Shown here: piece after piece, positions 16,961-25,585 of the stretch | Layout of the letters: each line of letters opens with the position of its first letter | How positions within the stretch are numbered: the first letter of the stretch is position 1 | Source of the DNA: Ruminococcus sp. | Lineage (GTDB): Bacteria; Bacillota; Clostridia; Oscillospirales; Ruminococcaceae | Length of the DNA: 62,227 nucleotides | Direction: 5' to 3' | NCBI GenBank assembly: GCA_017521805.1 | Contig: JAFXDK010000035.1 | Coordinates: 1-62,227 of the forward strand | The notes under the pieces: generated by a model | Told to the model about the DNA's origin: nothing | Seen by the model: only the letters and a program-made list of their open reading frames with translations | Databases searched by the model: none | Position numbers and translations under genes: made by a program

Positions 16961-18697
16961 GCGGCAAAAATCCCACTTCGTTAATTCAAAGTGGGATTTT
17001 TTCTTATTTTTTCTTGCCACGTCTTCAAGCTTTTCAGCACGGAGCAGAGCGGAATCAATATGGTCGCAGAAGTTGTCGCGGCCTACACGGCTTATAAATC
17101 CAGCCTTTTCCATAGCATGCATAGGCTGTTCATTTACATGAGAGAAAATTACCTCAATATCATGCTTTTTACAGCGTTTTGTAATCTTATCAAGCATTTC
17201 AACACCGGAAACATCAATAGCAGGAACATTTCTCATACGAAGAATAAGTACATCGATTCCTTTCGTTTTGTCCAGAATATAATTGAATTTATCAGAAGCG
17301 GCAAAGAACATTGGACCATTAATCTCGTAAACTCTCGTATTATCGGGAACTTTTTTAAGTGAAATGTGATCAGGGTCTGTGTCCTCATCATCAACATAAA
17401 TCCAGCCATGGCTTTCAGTTACATCAGCCATACGCTTCATAAAGAGAAGTGCTGCAAGAACCATACCAACAACAATAGCAACAACAAGGTCGAATACAAC
17501 AGTAAGGACAAGAGTTATAATCAGCACAGCACTGTCACTCTTTGGGGATATTTTAATACAGTTGACAATTTCTCTCCAGCCGCACATATTATATGCTACA
17601 ATAAAGAGGATAGCGGCGATAGTCGGCATAGGAATCATAGCCGCGTAGGGCATAATAAGCAAAAGTACTATGAGTAAAACAACTGCGTGAACCATTCCTG
17701 CAATGGGAGTTCTTCCACCATTCTTTATATTAGCAGCAGTACGTGCAATAGCGCCTGTAGCAGGGATTCCGCCGAAAAGTGCAGAGGCAACGTTGCCTAC
17801 ACCCTGAGCTGTAAGCTCCATATTTGAACGGTGCTTTGAGCCAATCATACCATCGGCAACAACGCATGAAAGAAGTGATTCTACAGCGGCAAGAATGGCA
17901 ATTGTGAAGGCATTAGGAATAAGAGACCTTACTCTATCAAATGTAATTTCGGGCATTGTAAAAGTAGGAGGAGCAGATGAAATAGTGTAAAGGTCTCCGA
18001 TAGTATTTACATTGATTCCGCTTATTTTTACGATAGCCGCACCAATGACAACAGCTACAAGAGAAGGAGGAATTTTATTCAGTTTTTTAGGCCAGAGAAT
18101 AAGTATAGCAATAGAAATAATACCAATAAGAAGAGCCATGGGATTGAATGTATCTATTGATTTGGCAAGCTCAGCGATTTTTTCTGTAGTTTCAACAGGA
18201 GAGCCCTCAAAAGTCATTCCGCAGAAATCCTTAATCTGACCTACAACAATTGTAACTGCGATTCCAAATGTAAATCCAAGAGTAATTGTGTTGGGAATGT
18301 ATTTAATAAGGCTTCCGAAGCGGCATAATCCCATTATAATCAGGAATATACCAGCAATAATTGTGGATATTGCAAGACCGTCCATGCCTTCAGTTGCAAC
18401 GATACCTGCAACAATTGTCGCAAATGCCGCAGTAGGTCCTGCAATCTGAACGCGGCTTCCACCTAAGAATGATACGATAAAGCCGGCAACAATTGCTGTA
18501 TAAAGTCCCTGTTCTGGTGTAACTCCTGAAGCCAGAGCAAGAGCAATTGAAAGGGGGAGAGCAATGATTGCAACAATTATACCAGAAATCACATCTTTAA
18601 CAAGCTGTGATTTTGAGTATCCTTTCATTACCGAGAAAAGTTTAGGTTTTAGCTTTTCCTCTGTTTTTTTGACTGCCGATGTTTGTGAAGACACCAT
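16817..18697 (-). CDS. SulP-family anion transporter with STAS domain; 3' end probably frameshifted
   Basis: The start is the ATG at 18697 behind AGGAGGTTTATC. About 430 residues of transmembrane sequence (ALPLSIALALASGVTPEQGLYTAIVAG, split by the GPTAAFATIVAGIVA segment) precede a C-terminal STAS domain (VLILRMRNVPAIDVSGVEML) with the Ser/Asp region expected of the SLC26/SulP family. It carries sulfate, bicarbonate or another anion across the membrane; which one is not visible. The frame does not stop after the STAS domain but runs about 62 codons through the terminator and over the end of the anti-sigma gene. One extra A in the A6 run at 17007-17012 would create a TAA at 17006-17004 and a normal protein of about 564 residues. 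Confidence 0.85.
   Translation of the reverse strand: MVSSQTSAVKKTEEKLKPKLFSVMKGYSKSQLVKDVISGIIVAIIALPLSIALALASGVTPEQGLYTAIVAGFIVSFLGGSRVQIAGPTAAFATIVAGIVATEGMDGLAISTIIAGIFLIIMGLCRFGSLIKYIPNTITLGFTFGIAVTIVVGQIKDFCGMTFEGSPVETTEKIAELAKSIDTFNPMALLIGIISIAILILWPKKLNKIPPSLVAVVIGAAIVKISGINVNTIGDLYTISSAPPTFTMPEITFDRVRSLIPNAFTIAILAAVESLLSCVVADGMIGSKHRSNMELTAQGVGNVASALFGGIPATGAIARTAANIKNGGRTPIAGMVHAVVLLIVLLLIMPYAAMIPMPTIAAILFIVAYNMCGWREIVNCIKISPKSDSAVLIITLVLTVVFDLVVAIVVGMVLAALLFMKRMADVTESHGWIYVDDEDTDPDHISLKKVPDNTRVYEINGPMFFAASDKFNYILDKTKGIDVLILRMRNVPAIDVSGVEMLDKITKRCKKHDIEVIFSHVNEQPMHAMEKAGFISRVGRDNFCDHIDSALLRAEKLEDVARKNKKKSHFELTKWDFCRLFDFKYFCFAICGFNFKCYTLCFGESKWLKVKATEECRSFIADIFII
16966..17002. terminator. 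Bidirectional terminator between anti-sigma and SulP genes
   Basis: AAAATCCCACTT and AAGTGGGATTTT pair perfectly with T-runs on both strands. On the minus strand it lies inside the open SulP frame, ahead of the frame's first stop codon. Confidence 0.9.
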
Positions 18698-18856
18698 GAT
18701 AAACCTCCTGAATATAAAAAATGAATAATGCTTATTTATTATAACTCTAAGGAGAAAAAAAGTCAATATAAGCAGATGTGAAAAGATATTAACTATTTTA
18801 TGACGATTTAGTGTATATTTTGCGATAAAAAGCAAAAAAGAGAAAATGTCGAAAAA

Positions 18857-18898
18857 ACGGCAATGATATGGAAAATCCAATATCATTGCCGTTTTTTT
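18857..18898. terminator. Terminator of the GH5 gene
   Basis: ACGGCAATGATAT (18857-18869) and ATATCATTGCCGT (18880-18892) form a perfect 13-bp stem with T-runs in both directions. Confidence 0.9.
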
Positions 18899-20654
18899 AT
18901 TCTGTTAAAGGAAGTTTGGATACAAGCTTTGCATCATATTTCTGAATCGTAAGCGCATCTGTAGCAGTTATACCTGCTTTGCCGTCCACATCTGCATTAG
19001 CTGTACCGCTTTCAGACAAGCCATACTTGTCAGGATTTCCGATACTCTGGAGAATAGCAGTGGAATCAGCTATAGTTACCTTTCCATCACAGTTTGCATC
19101 GCCATACATAATATCATCAACAGGAGCAGTAGTTTCAGTAACTGTTGTAACTGTAGGTGTTGCAGAAACTTTCTCTTCCGTAGTGGTTACAGGAGGAACT
19201 GTTGTTGTTTCGGGCTTTTCGTCGGGCTGAGAGGGAGGCTGAGTGTTGCCGCTGTAATAATCTGCAACTGTAATTCCTGTACCGTTCTGTCCAAGCGGAA
19301 TCTTGTGGTCGAGACCAATAAACAGACCATCTTTAGTTTGCCATAAAGCTTCTTTTACAAATTCATACTTTGGAATATCCCAATCCTGGAAGTCGTTTAT
19401 AAGAAGTCCGCCTGTATCACCTGAATTTTCATTAAAGCACCAGAATGTGTGATGAATACGCTTTTCAATCATATAATCACGCAGAAGCTTCATCCACTTT
19501 CTGTTATCGCCGGTTGGGTCATGTTCATCATCATAAAATCCACCCCATTCACCCATGAAAAGAGGAGAGATTTTTTCTTCAACGAGGAATGCCCAGGTAT
19601 CATACCAATAATCATCAAGAAGCGTCTGTGTTGTAAAATCCTTCTTGAACCATTCCTGTTCCCATACAAGCGGGCCGTAGTCGTGGGGAGAATAAACAAG
19701 CTGATCCTGATGTTCGCCTAAATCTATGGGGTAATCTCTTACACCACGGAAATTACCTCCCCACCATGCACCATGGAATGCCTGAGCAGAGGGATCATCG
19801 TAATGAGCGTAGTCAACAGCTGGGGAATTCCAATCCTTGCCATTTTCAAATTTTGGATATACCTCGATACCCTCAACCATAATTAAAAGATTAGGATTCT
19901 GTTCAAGGCAAGCAGCAGCACCTCTTTCGGCTGCATACTTCCAGTTGTTTTCAGCAGTGGAGCCATCCCAGATTGCCATACCCTGACCGTCGTTTTTACC
20001 ATGTGGCTCATTTTTAAGGTCTATAGCAAGGATTGTATCGTCATCCTTATAATACTCAGCAAACCATGAAAGCGCCTCCAGCCAGTCGTCTGTGCTGTAG
20101 TTGCTATCGTACCATAAAGGCATCTGATGTCCGTTTGAAGCTGTAGTTGCGCAGTGAATATCCATCATAATCTTGATACCATTTTCTCTGCACCACTCAA
20201 CAGCCATATTCCATATATCAAAGCTATACTTGGGAGTACCGCCTTCAACCCCCTCAACTGTAAGTTCTGGATTCTTCCACTCGTTAATCTTTACCATGTA
20301 AGGATCGGGATCATGATTTTTCCACTGAAGCAGAATTTGTGTTGACATAGGTACACGCAGGAAGTTGAATCCATGGTCGGCCATTTCATTGAGCATCTCA
20401 TGCATATTTCTTGACCACACGCCATCAAAGCACTGTGTAGTAACATTGTAGCCGAACCAGTTACAGCCTGTCAGCCATACAGGATTTCCGTACATATCCA
20501 CGATTTCAGCGTTTTCGTTTACATGAAGCCAGTCATCGTGATACTCATCAGGAGCCGCTACGATTACATCTTTTGGAATACTGCCGGTTATAACAGTTCC
20601 AAGCATAGCTACAGCAGCAATAGAAGCTGCGGCTTTTTTTAAAATATGTTTCAT
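18897..20654 (-). CDS. Secreted GH5 endoglucanase with dockerin
   Basis: 585 residues. A signal peptide (1 to about 33, MKHILKKAAASIAAVAMLG) is followed by a GH5 catalytic domain to about residue 430. The acid/base is Glu 216 in LKNEPHG and the nucleophile Glu 369 in GEWGG. The WFGYNVTT and GVWSRNM segments place it near subfamily GH5_1 endoglucanases. A Thr/Pro/Val-rich linker leads to a dockerin (from about 515) with two calcium loops, DANCDGKVTIAD and DVDGKAGITATD. It cuts cellulose or a related beta-glucan outside the cell while bound to a cohesin scaffold. Its dockerin is nearly identical to that of the GH9 enzyme at 57236, so both should dock at the same cohesin type. Confidence 0.96.
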   Translation of the reverse strand: MKHILKKAAASIAAVAMLGTVITGSIPKDVIVAAPDEYHDDWLHVNENAEIVDMYGNPVWLTGCNWFGYNVTTQCFDGVWSRNMHEMLNEMADHGFNFLRVPMSTQILLQWKNHDPDPYMVKINEWKNPELTVEGVEGGTPKYSFDIWNMAVEWCRENGIKIMMDIHCATTASNGHQMPLWYDSNYSTDDWLEALSWFAEYYKDDDTILAIDLKNEPHGKNDGQGMAIWDGSTAENNWKYAAERGAAACLEQNPNLLIMVEGIEVYPKFENGKDWNSPAVDYAHYDDPSAQAFHGAWWGGNFRGVRDYPIDLGEHQDQLVYSPHDYGPLVWEQEWFKKDFTTQTLLDDYWYDTWAFLVEEKISPLFMGEWGGFYDDEHDPTGDNRKWMKLLRDYMIEKRIHHTFWCFNENSGDTGGLLINDFQDWDIPKYEFVKEALWQTKDGLFIGLDHKIPLGQNGTGITVADYYSGNTQPPSQPDEKPETTTVPPVTTTEEKVSATPTVTTVTETTAPVDDIMYGDANCDGKVTIADSTAILQSIGNPDKYGLSESGTANADVDGKAGITATDALTIQKYDAKLVSKLPLTE

Positions 20655-20678
20655 AAAACATTCCCTCTCTTTATTTTT

Positions 20679-20696
20679 TGAACATGCAATTGTTCA
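20679..20696. promoter_or_regulatory. Inverted repeat in the GH5 leader, possible operator
   Basis: TGAACA (20679-20684) and TGTTCA (20691-20696) with a 6-base centre lie between the GH5 -10 box and its ribosome site, a position suited to a repressor. Confidence 0.45.
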
Positions 20697-20706
20697 TATT
20701 ACCTAT

Positions 20707-20735
20707 ATTATATACTATAAAATAAAGCTTGTCAA
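20707..20735 (-). promoter_or_regulatory. Promoter of the GH5 gene
   Basis: In the minus direction TTGACA (20735-20730), a 17-base spacer and TATAAT (20712-20707). Confidence 0.85.
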
Positions 20736-20762
20736 GATTTTTCCAAAATTTTCACAAAACAA

Positions 20763-20788
20763 ATGAGCCTCCGGTTAAGGAAGCTCAT
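20763..20788 (-). terminator. Probable terminator of the second two-component operon
   Basis: ATGAGCTTCC and GGAGGCTCAT pair with one mismatch, followed on the minus strand by TTTGTTTTG. A separate palindrome, AATTAAATGTT/AACATTTAATT (20821-20848), lies between it and the kinase stop and has no T-run. The rest of the 317-base gap holds the GH5 promoter and leader. Confidence 0.6.
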
Positions 20789-20971
20789 CTGCCATGATAT
20801 AGGGATTATTGGGGATTTATAATTAAATGTTGGGGTAAACATTTAATTACCGAAAATTAATTATAGAGGACATTTCTTTCCTCTAAATATATTATACAAC
20901 ATAAATGTGAAAATTGTGTTAAAATTAGGTATGGAAAAACGCTGAATTTCATCTTACTTTTTATTTATATT

Positions 20972-22420
20972 TTATGCATTTTTAACATCTTTGTTGCTGA
21001 TTCTGAACCAGAACACTGATCCTTTACCTATTTTGCTGCGTACTCCGTAATCATAATTATGCAGTTTAAGTATTGCTTTTACGATTGATAAACCCAAACC
21101 TGTACCAACAACTTCACGTTTGTGGTTCTCTGAACGATAGTATTTATCAAAAATAAGCTTTATCTTATCAGGAGGTATACCTTCTCCTGTATCTTCAACT
21201 TCAATTATTATACCATTTTGGGAGTTAATCTGGCGAACAAAAACCTGTTTATCTTCGCCTGTATAATTGATAGCATTATTAATAAGGTTGTAAATAACCT
21301 GTTCTATTTTTACCACGTCGCAAAAGACCATACATTCTTTATCGGGAGTGAATTGAATTTTATATCCCATACGCTCTGATATTCCTGCGAATCTGTCGAT
21401 TATTTCTGATAATTTAGAACTGATTTCAAATTCTGAGGGGGTAATTTTCTGCTTACCGCTTTCAAGTTTTGACAAATCGAGAATATCATTTACCATAAGA
21501 GACAACCTATCTGTCTCATTTATGATAATTTCAAGATGTTCGTTTCGCTTTTTTGGGTTATCTCCCGAAAGGTCTCGTATCATTTCTGCATAAGCTTTCA
21601 ACATTGTCAGTGGAGTACGCAAATCGTGTGATACATTGGCAATAAGGTCACGCTGCATTGTATCAACTCTTGAAAGTTCTTTTTCAGCATAGGTCAAAGC
21701 ATCGGCAAGCTGTTTTACCTCAAGATATCCCCTGCCATCAAATTTCGTATTAAAATTACCTTTTGCAAGACTTTCTGCCGCTATAGTAATATTATCAATA
21801 GGCTGAGCAATTTTCTTTGATACAAATAGTGAAATCACGAAAGCAAGAATCATCAGAATAAAAGTAATAATCATCAACTGACGTTTAATAATAGTAACAG
21901 TAGAACCAACAGGAACGAGGGCTGTATTAATAAATAGATAACCATCAGGATTTTCAGTATCTCCTAAAGCGCAGCCAAATAGCATCATTGAATAATTTTT
22001 ATGTGCATTCTGAAGTTTTCGCCAGATTGGCTGATTTAAATTATTCTCAATTTCAAGCTGATAATTGTACGTGCTGTTAGTTCTTCCATGAATTACGCAG
22101 TCAACGGAATATTCTTTAGTATACCATGATCTGCCGTATCTGTTGACAATTTCTATGCATAAATCATTTTCTATTGCAATTTCTTCAAGTTTTCTGCTGA
22201 ATTCCGAAGATTTATCCGTTTCATAGGACGCTGTAATCTCCAACGCAGAGCGTTCAACGTCATGTATTTTTGATACAGTATAGAATTTTTCAAGAAAGAG
22301 TATCTGAAATAGCCATAAAAGGACGAATACAATAATTGTAAAGCTTATAAAACACATCCATATGCTGAATTTCAGAGGAATCCGACCAAAAGCGGATTTT
22401 ATTCTTTTAATTAGCTTCAA
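20972..22420 (-). CDS. Sensor histidine kinase with HAMP domain
   Basis: 482 residues. The membrane helix near residues 20-42 and a second one around 185-205 enclose an extracytoplasmic sensor of about 140 residues. A HAMP linker (KKIAQPIDNITIAAESLAKGNF) follows. The H-box ANVSHDLRTPLTML has the phosphorylated His, then come the N-box NLINNAINYT, G1 DTGEGI, F-box FDKYYR and G2 GTGLGLSIVK. All catalytic blocks are intact. It overlaps the upstream response regulator by 14 bases. The layout is that of PhoR/VicK-like kinases, but the signal is unknown. Confidence 0.93.
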   Translation of the reverse strand: MKLIKRIKSAFGRIPLKFSIWMCFISFTIIVFVLLWLFQILFLEKFYTVSKIHDVERSALEITASYETDKSSEFSRKLEEIAIENDLCIEIVNRYGRSWYTKEYSVDCVIHGRTNSTYNYQLEIENNLNQPIWRKLQNAHKNYSMMLFGCALGDTENPDGYLFINTALVPVGSTVTIIKRQLMIITFILMILAFVISLFVSKKIAQPIDNITIAAESLAKGNFNTKFDGRGYLEVKQLADALTYAEKELSRVDTMQRDLIANVSHDLRTPLTMLKAYAEMIRDLSGDNPKKRNEHLEIIINETDRLSLMVNDILDLSKLESGKQKITPSEFEISSKLSEIIDRFAGISERMGYKIQFTPDKECMVFCDVVKIEQVIYNLINNAINYTGEDKQVFVRQINSQNGIIIEVEDTGEGIPPDKIKLIFDKYYRSENHKREVVGTGLGLSIVKAILKLHNYDYGVRSKIGKGSVFWFRISNKDVKNA

Positions 22421-23084
22421 ACTTGTAACCCATTCCTCTCAGCGTAACAATGAATTTACGATATTCTCCAAGGCTGTTTCTGAGCATTTTTATATGAGTG
22501 TCAACTGTTCTGTCATCACCGAAGAAATCATATCCCCATACTTCTTCGAGAAGCTGATCTCTTGAAAGAGCGATATTCTTATTTCTTACAAGGTAGAACA
22601 ACAAGTCGTACTCTTTTGGTGTCATAGATGCTTTTTCGCCGTTGACGTATACCTCTCTGCCAGAAATATCAACTTCAAGCCCCTCAAACACATATTTATC
22701 AAGCTTAACTGAATCATTTGAATTCTTATTTCTTTTAAGTGCAACTTTAACTCTTGCCATAAGCTCTTTAGGTGAAAAAGGTTTTACAACATAATCATCG
22801 ATTCCAATTTCAAATCCAAACAGCTTGTCATATTCCTCCCCGCGTGCAGAAAGCATAATAACAGGAATGTTCTTGGTTTTGCGTATCTCCTTACAGGCAG
22901 AATAGCCGTCAAGTCTTGGCATCATAACATCCATAATGATAAGGTCATAGTTGTTGTCATGGCAAAGATTTACAGCCTCCATGCCATTTTCTGCTTCTGT
23001 TACGTCATATCCTTCAAATTCAGCGTATTCACGCACAACCTTACGAATGTTGATTTCGTCATCTACAATTAATATATGTGCCAT
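22407..23084 (-). CDS. OmpR-family response regulator
   Basis: 225 residues from the ATG at 23084, which follows CCGGAGGTATAAAT. An earlier in-frame start would sit inside or before that site. The receiver domain contains DDE near residue 8, LIIMDVMMP with the phosphorylated Asp, and VVKPFSPKEL with the conserved Lys. The effector is a winged helix with MTPKEYDLLFYLVRN and DTHIKMLRNSL, ending GMGYKFEAN. It is transcribed first and partnered with the following kinase. Confidence 0.94.
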   Translation of the reverse strand: MAHILIVDDEINIRKVVREYAEFEGYDVTEAENGMEAVNLCHDNNYDLIIMDVMMPRLDGYSACKEIRKTKNIPVIMLSARGEEYDKLFGFEIGIDDYVVKPFSPKELMARVKVALKRNKNSNDSVKLDKYVFEGLEVDISGREVYVNGEKASMTPKEYDLLFYLVRNKNIALSRDQLLEEVWGYDFFGDDRTVDTHIKMLRNSLGEYRKFIVTLRGMGYKFEAN

Positions 23085-23137
23085 ATTTATACCTCCGGAT
23101 TTTTGTTTAAAACTCAAAATCTGATTTTTCTATTCTT

Positions 23138-23166
23138 ATTATACCATATTACTTCATTAATGTGAA
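23138..23166 (-). promoter_or_regulatory. Promoter of the second two-component system
   Basis: In the minus direction TTCACA (23166-23161), 17 bases, TATAAT (23143-23138). Confidence 0.6.
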
Positions 23167-23235
23167 TATATTGTGATGTTTTCTTGTAAGTTTACAACAA
23201 ATTTATAAAAAATGTTGTGAATCAGAAAAATAAAC

Positions 23236-23264
23236 TTGACTTTTTAGGTGAAATTTGCTATAAT
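23236..23264 (+). promoter_or_regulatory. Promoter of the EAL-domain gene
   Basis: TTGACT (23236-23241), 17 bases, TATAAT (23259-23264). Confidence 0.8.
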
Positions 23265-23299
23265 TAAAATAAGATTAAACACGAAGGGTGAGATTGATT

Positions 23300-25510
23300 T
23301 TGAAAAACAAAGATATACTTGCAGCTGCTTTGGCTGTATGCCTTTCTACAGCACTCGTAGTTGCTTTTTCGCTGTTTCATCCACAATACACAGTTATAAT
23401 ACTTATCGTGTATTTCATTTCCCTTATTATTACAGCATCTATAGTATTTGTCATCAGCAGAATCTATGCTAAGAATAAATCTTCTGTTGATACCGAAGAT
23501 TTCCTCAAAGTAATTGAAAATCTGGAATCAGAATTCATTGTATGGTCAAATGATTTCTCTTACATCCGCATGAATAAGCGTATCCGTGATCTCCTTGGCT
23601 TTTCTGTTGAAGAAAGCTGCACAAAACAGGCTATGCTCAAAGCCTTCGGATTAAAGAAAATTGATGAAAAGGAAGTAAATGCAATAGTATCTGAAAATTA
23701 TCAGTGCAGTTTTGTAACTCCTGATAAAAAGCATGTTTCAATAGCGTGGAGTACGTCTCTTTTCAAAGGATTTAAAAAGAAAAATCTATATCTCAGCACA
23801 GGTTTTAATATGACTGAACTGAAAAAAATGAGGACAAACCTAGCAAGTGCAAACGATTTCTTCAATTCCTCTATGGAACTTGCAGAAATTGGAGTTATTA
23901 TGAGTACGGACAGAAAAAAATATGCCGCTTCATCGGAAACTGTACGTATGTTCTGCCTTAACAGTAATAGTATAACTTTCGACAAATTCCGTTCACTTAT
24001 TCACCCAAATGACAGAATACATTTTGAACATGCTGTCAATTCTCCAAATGAATGTGGTGATGTGCGAAAAATTGAACTCCGTATAAAAAAATTAAACGGC
24101 GCAAGCTACCGTTGGTATAGCTTCCGTTACAAGTCAATCAAGGGCACCGATAATACCCGTCCGCTTTTTGGCGGTGCTTTGCTGGATATAACTGATGAAA
24201 AAGAAAAGGATCTTCTTATTGAACGGCTTGCCTATATTGATGAAGTAACTGAAATTGCCAACCGCAACAAGCTTGTTACAATGGGAGAGGAAACCTATGA
24301 GTGCAGCCGTACACTTAATTACAGCTATTGGATTATAGTTGTTGATATTGACAGATTCCACATTATAAATGATACTTGCGGCTATGAAAACGGAAATTAT
24401 ATTCTCAGAAATTTTGCTCACATTCTTTATAAATTTGTTACTCCGGGCGGACTTGCAGCGCGTATCAGCGGTGATAATTTTGCACTTGTTCTTCGCGATT
24501 ACGGCGATGATGACTTGCCGTCACGTACAGCCAAGGGTATTCAGGAAGAATTTGCCAAGCTTGCTGTAAAAGATTTCGCAGCTGTAAATCTCAGCTGTTC
24601 TGTTGGATTTTCAAAAATTCCTGATGACGGAGATTCATTTATCGACGTACTGGAACACGCAGAATTCGCACTCAAAACAGGAAGTGGCCATACAGGAACT
24701 ATCTGCCGTTATGATCCAAGTATGCATGATTCCATAATCGGAATTACGGAGCTTGAAAAATCCCTTGCGCTTGCAATTGACAATAATGAGCTTCATTTAT
24801 TCTATCAGCCTAAAATCGACTTGAAAATAGGAAAAATTATGGGAGTAGAAGCGCTTATCCGTTGGATTAAGCCTGACGGTACAATTATTACTCCTGATTC
24901 ATTTGTTCCTATCGCCGAAAGGTCACGTCTTATCGGTAAAATCAGTGAATTTGTACTAAACGAGGGTTGCCGTCAGAATGCATTATGGCAAAAGCTGGGG
25001 TATCCCAAACTTGTAATGTCTATCAATTTTACATCTAATGATTTTTATCAGACGGATTTAAAAGAACGTGTTCTCGATGCTCTTGTACGAACAGGTCTTG
25101 ACCCCAGATGGCTTGAAGTGGAGCTTACTGAAACTCTCGCTCTCAGCGATATTGATTTTGCTGTTGCTCAGATGAACAAGCTTCGGGAGTTGGGTGTTAA
25201 ACTTGCAATGGATGATTTTGGAACCGGATATTCTTCATTAAGCTATCTCCAGATTCTGCCCATTACTCTGCTGAAGCTTGACAGATCATTTATTACCGAT
25301 ATTCAGCATGATAATATTGCATACGAAATTGTCTCGGCAGTAATAAGCATAGCTAAATCCAAAAAAATTAAAACTATTGCCGAGGGTGTGGAAAATCAGA
25401 AGCAGGAAGAAATTCTCAGAAAAGCGGGCTGTGATTACGGTCAGGGATTCCTTTACGGCAGACCAATGCCTGCTGAGGAACTTGAAAGAATCTTTCTGCG
25501 CAGTAACTAA
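23300..25510 (+). CDS. Membrane c-di-GMP phosphodiesterase: PAS, degenerate GGDEF, EAL
   Basis: About 736 residues from a TTG at 23300; a TTG at 23294 is also possible, while the GTG at 23288 lies within the GGGTGA ribosome site. Two N-terminal helices are followed by PAS-like regions (around 70-300). The GGDEF domain has SGDNF (about 390-394) in place of the signature, so it should not make c-di-GMP. The EAL domain keeps GVEALIRW (Glu about 517), NFTSNDF, ELTETL, MDDFGTGYSS, LLKLDRSFI and EGVEN, the full catalytic set. The protein therefore most likely degrades c-di-GMP, with the GGDEF part acting as a GTP or dimer regulator. Confidence 0.9.
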   Translation: MKNKDILAAALAVCLSTALVVAFSLFHPQYTVIILIVYFISLIITASIVFVISRIYAKNKSSVDTEDFLKVIENLESEFIVWSNDFSYIRMNKRIRDLLGFSVEESCTKQAMLKAFGLKKIDEKEVNAIVSENYQCSFVTPDKKHVSIAWSTSLFKGFKKKNLYLSTGFNMTELKKMRTNLASANDFFNSSMELAEIGVIMSTDRKKYAASSETVRMFCLNSNSITFDKFRSLIHPNDRIHFEHAVNSPNECGDVRKIELRIKKLNGASYRWYSFRYKSIKGTDNTRPLFGGALLDITDEKEKDLLIERLAYIDEVTEIANRNKLVTMGEETYECSRTLNYSYWIIVVDIDRFHIINDTCGYENGNYILRNFAHILYKFVTPGGLAARISGDNFALVLRDYGDDDLPSRTAKGIQEEFAKLAVKDFAAVNLSCSVGFSKIPDDGDSFIDVLEHAEFALKTGSGHTGTICRYDPSMHDSIIGITELEKSLALAIDNNELHLFYQPKIDLKIGKIMGVEALIRWIKPDGTIITPDSFVPIAERSRLIGKISEFVLNEGCRQNALWQKLGYPKLVMSINFTSNDFYQTDLKERVLDALVRTGLDPRWLEVELTETLALSDIDFAVAQMNKLRELGVKLAMDDFGTGYSSLSYLQILPITLLKLDRSFITDIQHDNIAYEIVSAVISIAKSKKIKTIAEGVENQKQEEILRKAGCDYGQGFLYGRPMPAEELERIFLRSN

Positions 25511-25523
25511 GATTTTAATATCG

Positions 25524-25555
25524 GAGAATCCTGTTCCCTCTCACACAGGATTTTC
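25524..25555 (+). terminator. Weak terminator behind the EAL gene
   Basis: GAGAATCCTGT (25524-25534) and ACAGGATTTTC (25545-25555) pair over 11 bases with one wobble; the T-run is short. Confidence 0.55.
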
Positions 25556-25585
25556 GCAAAATAATATATAAACGGAGGTTTTAAA

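Noticed and set aside
16817-17003. The SulP C-terminal tail as a genuine extra domain.
   Set aside because: It is read through a perfect bidirectional terminator and the antisense of another gene, and it resembles nothing; a one-base run error explains it better.
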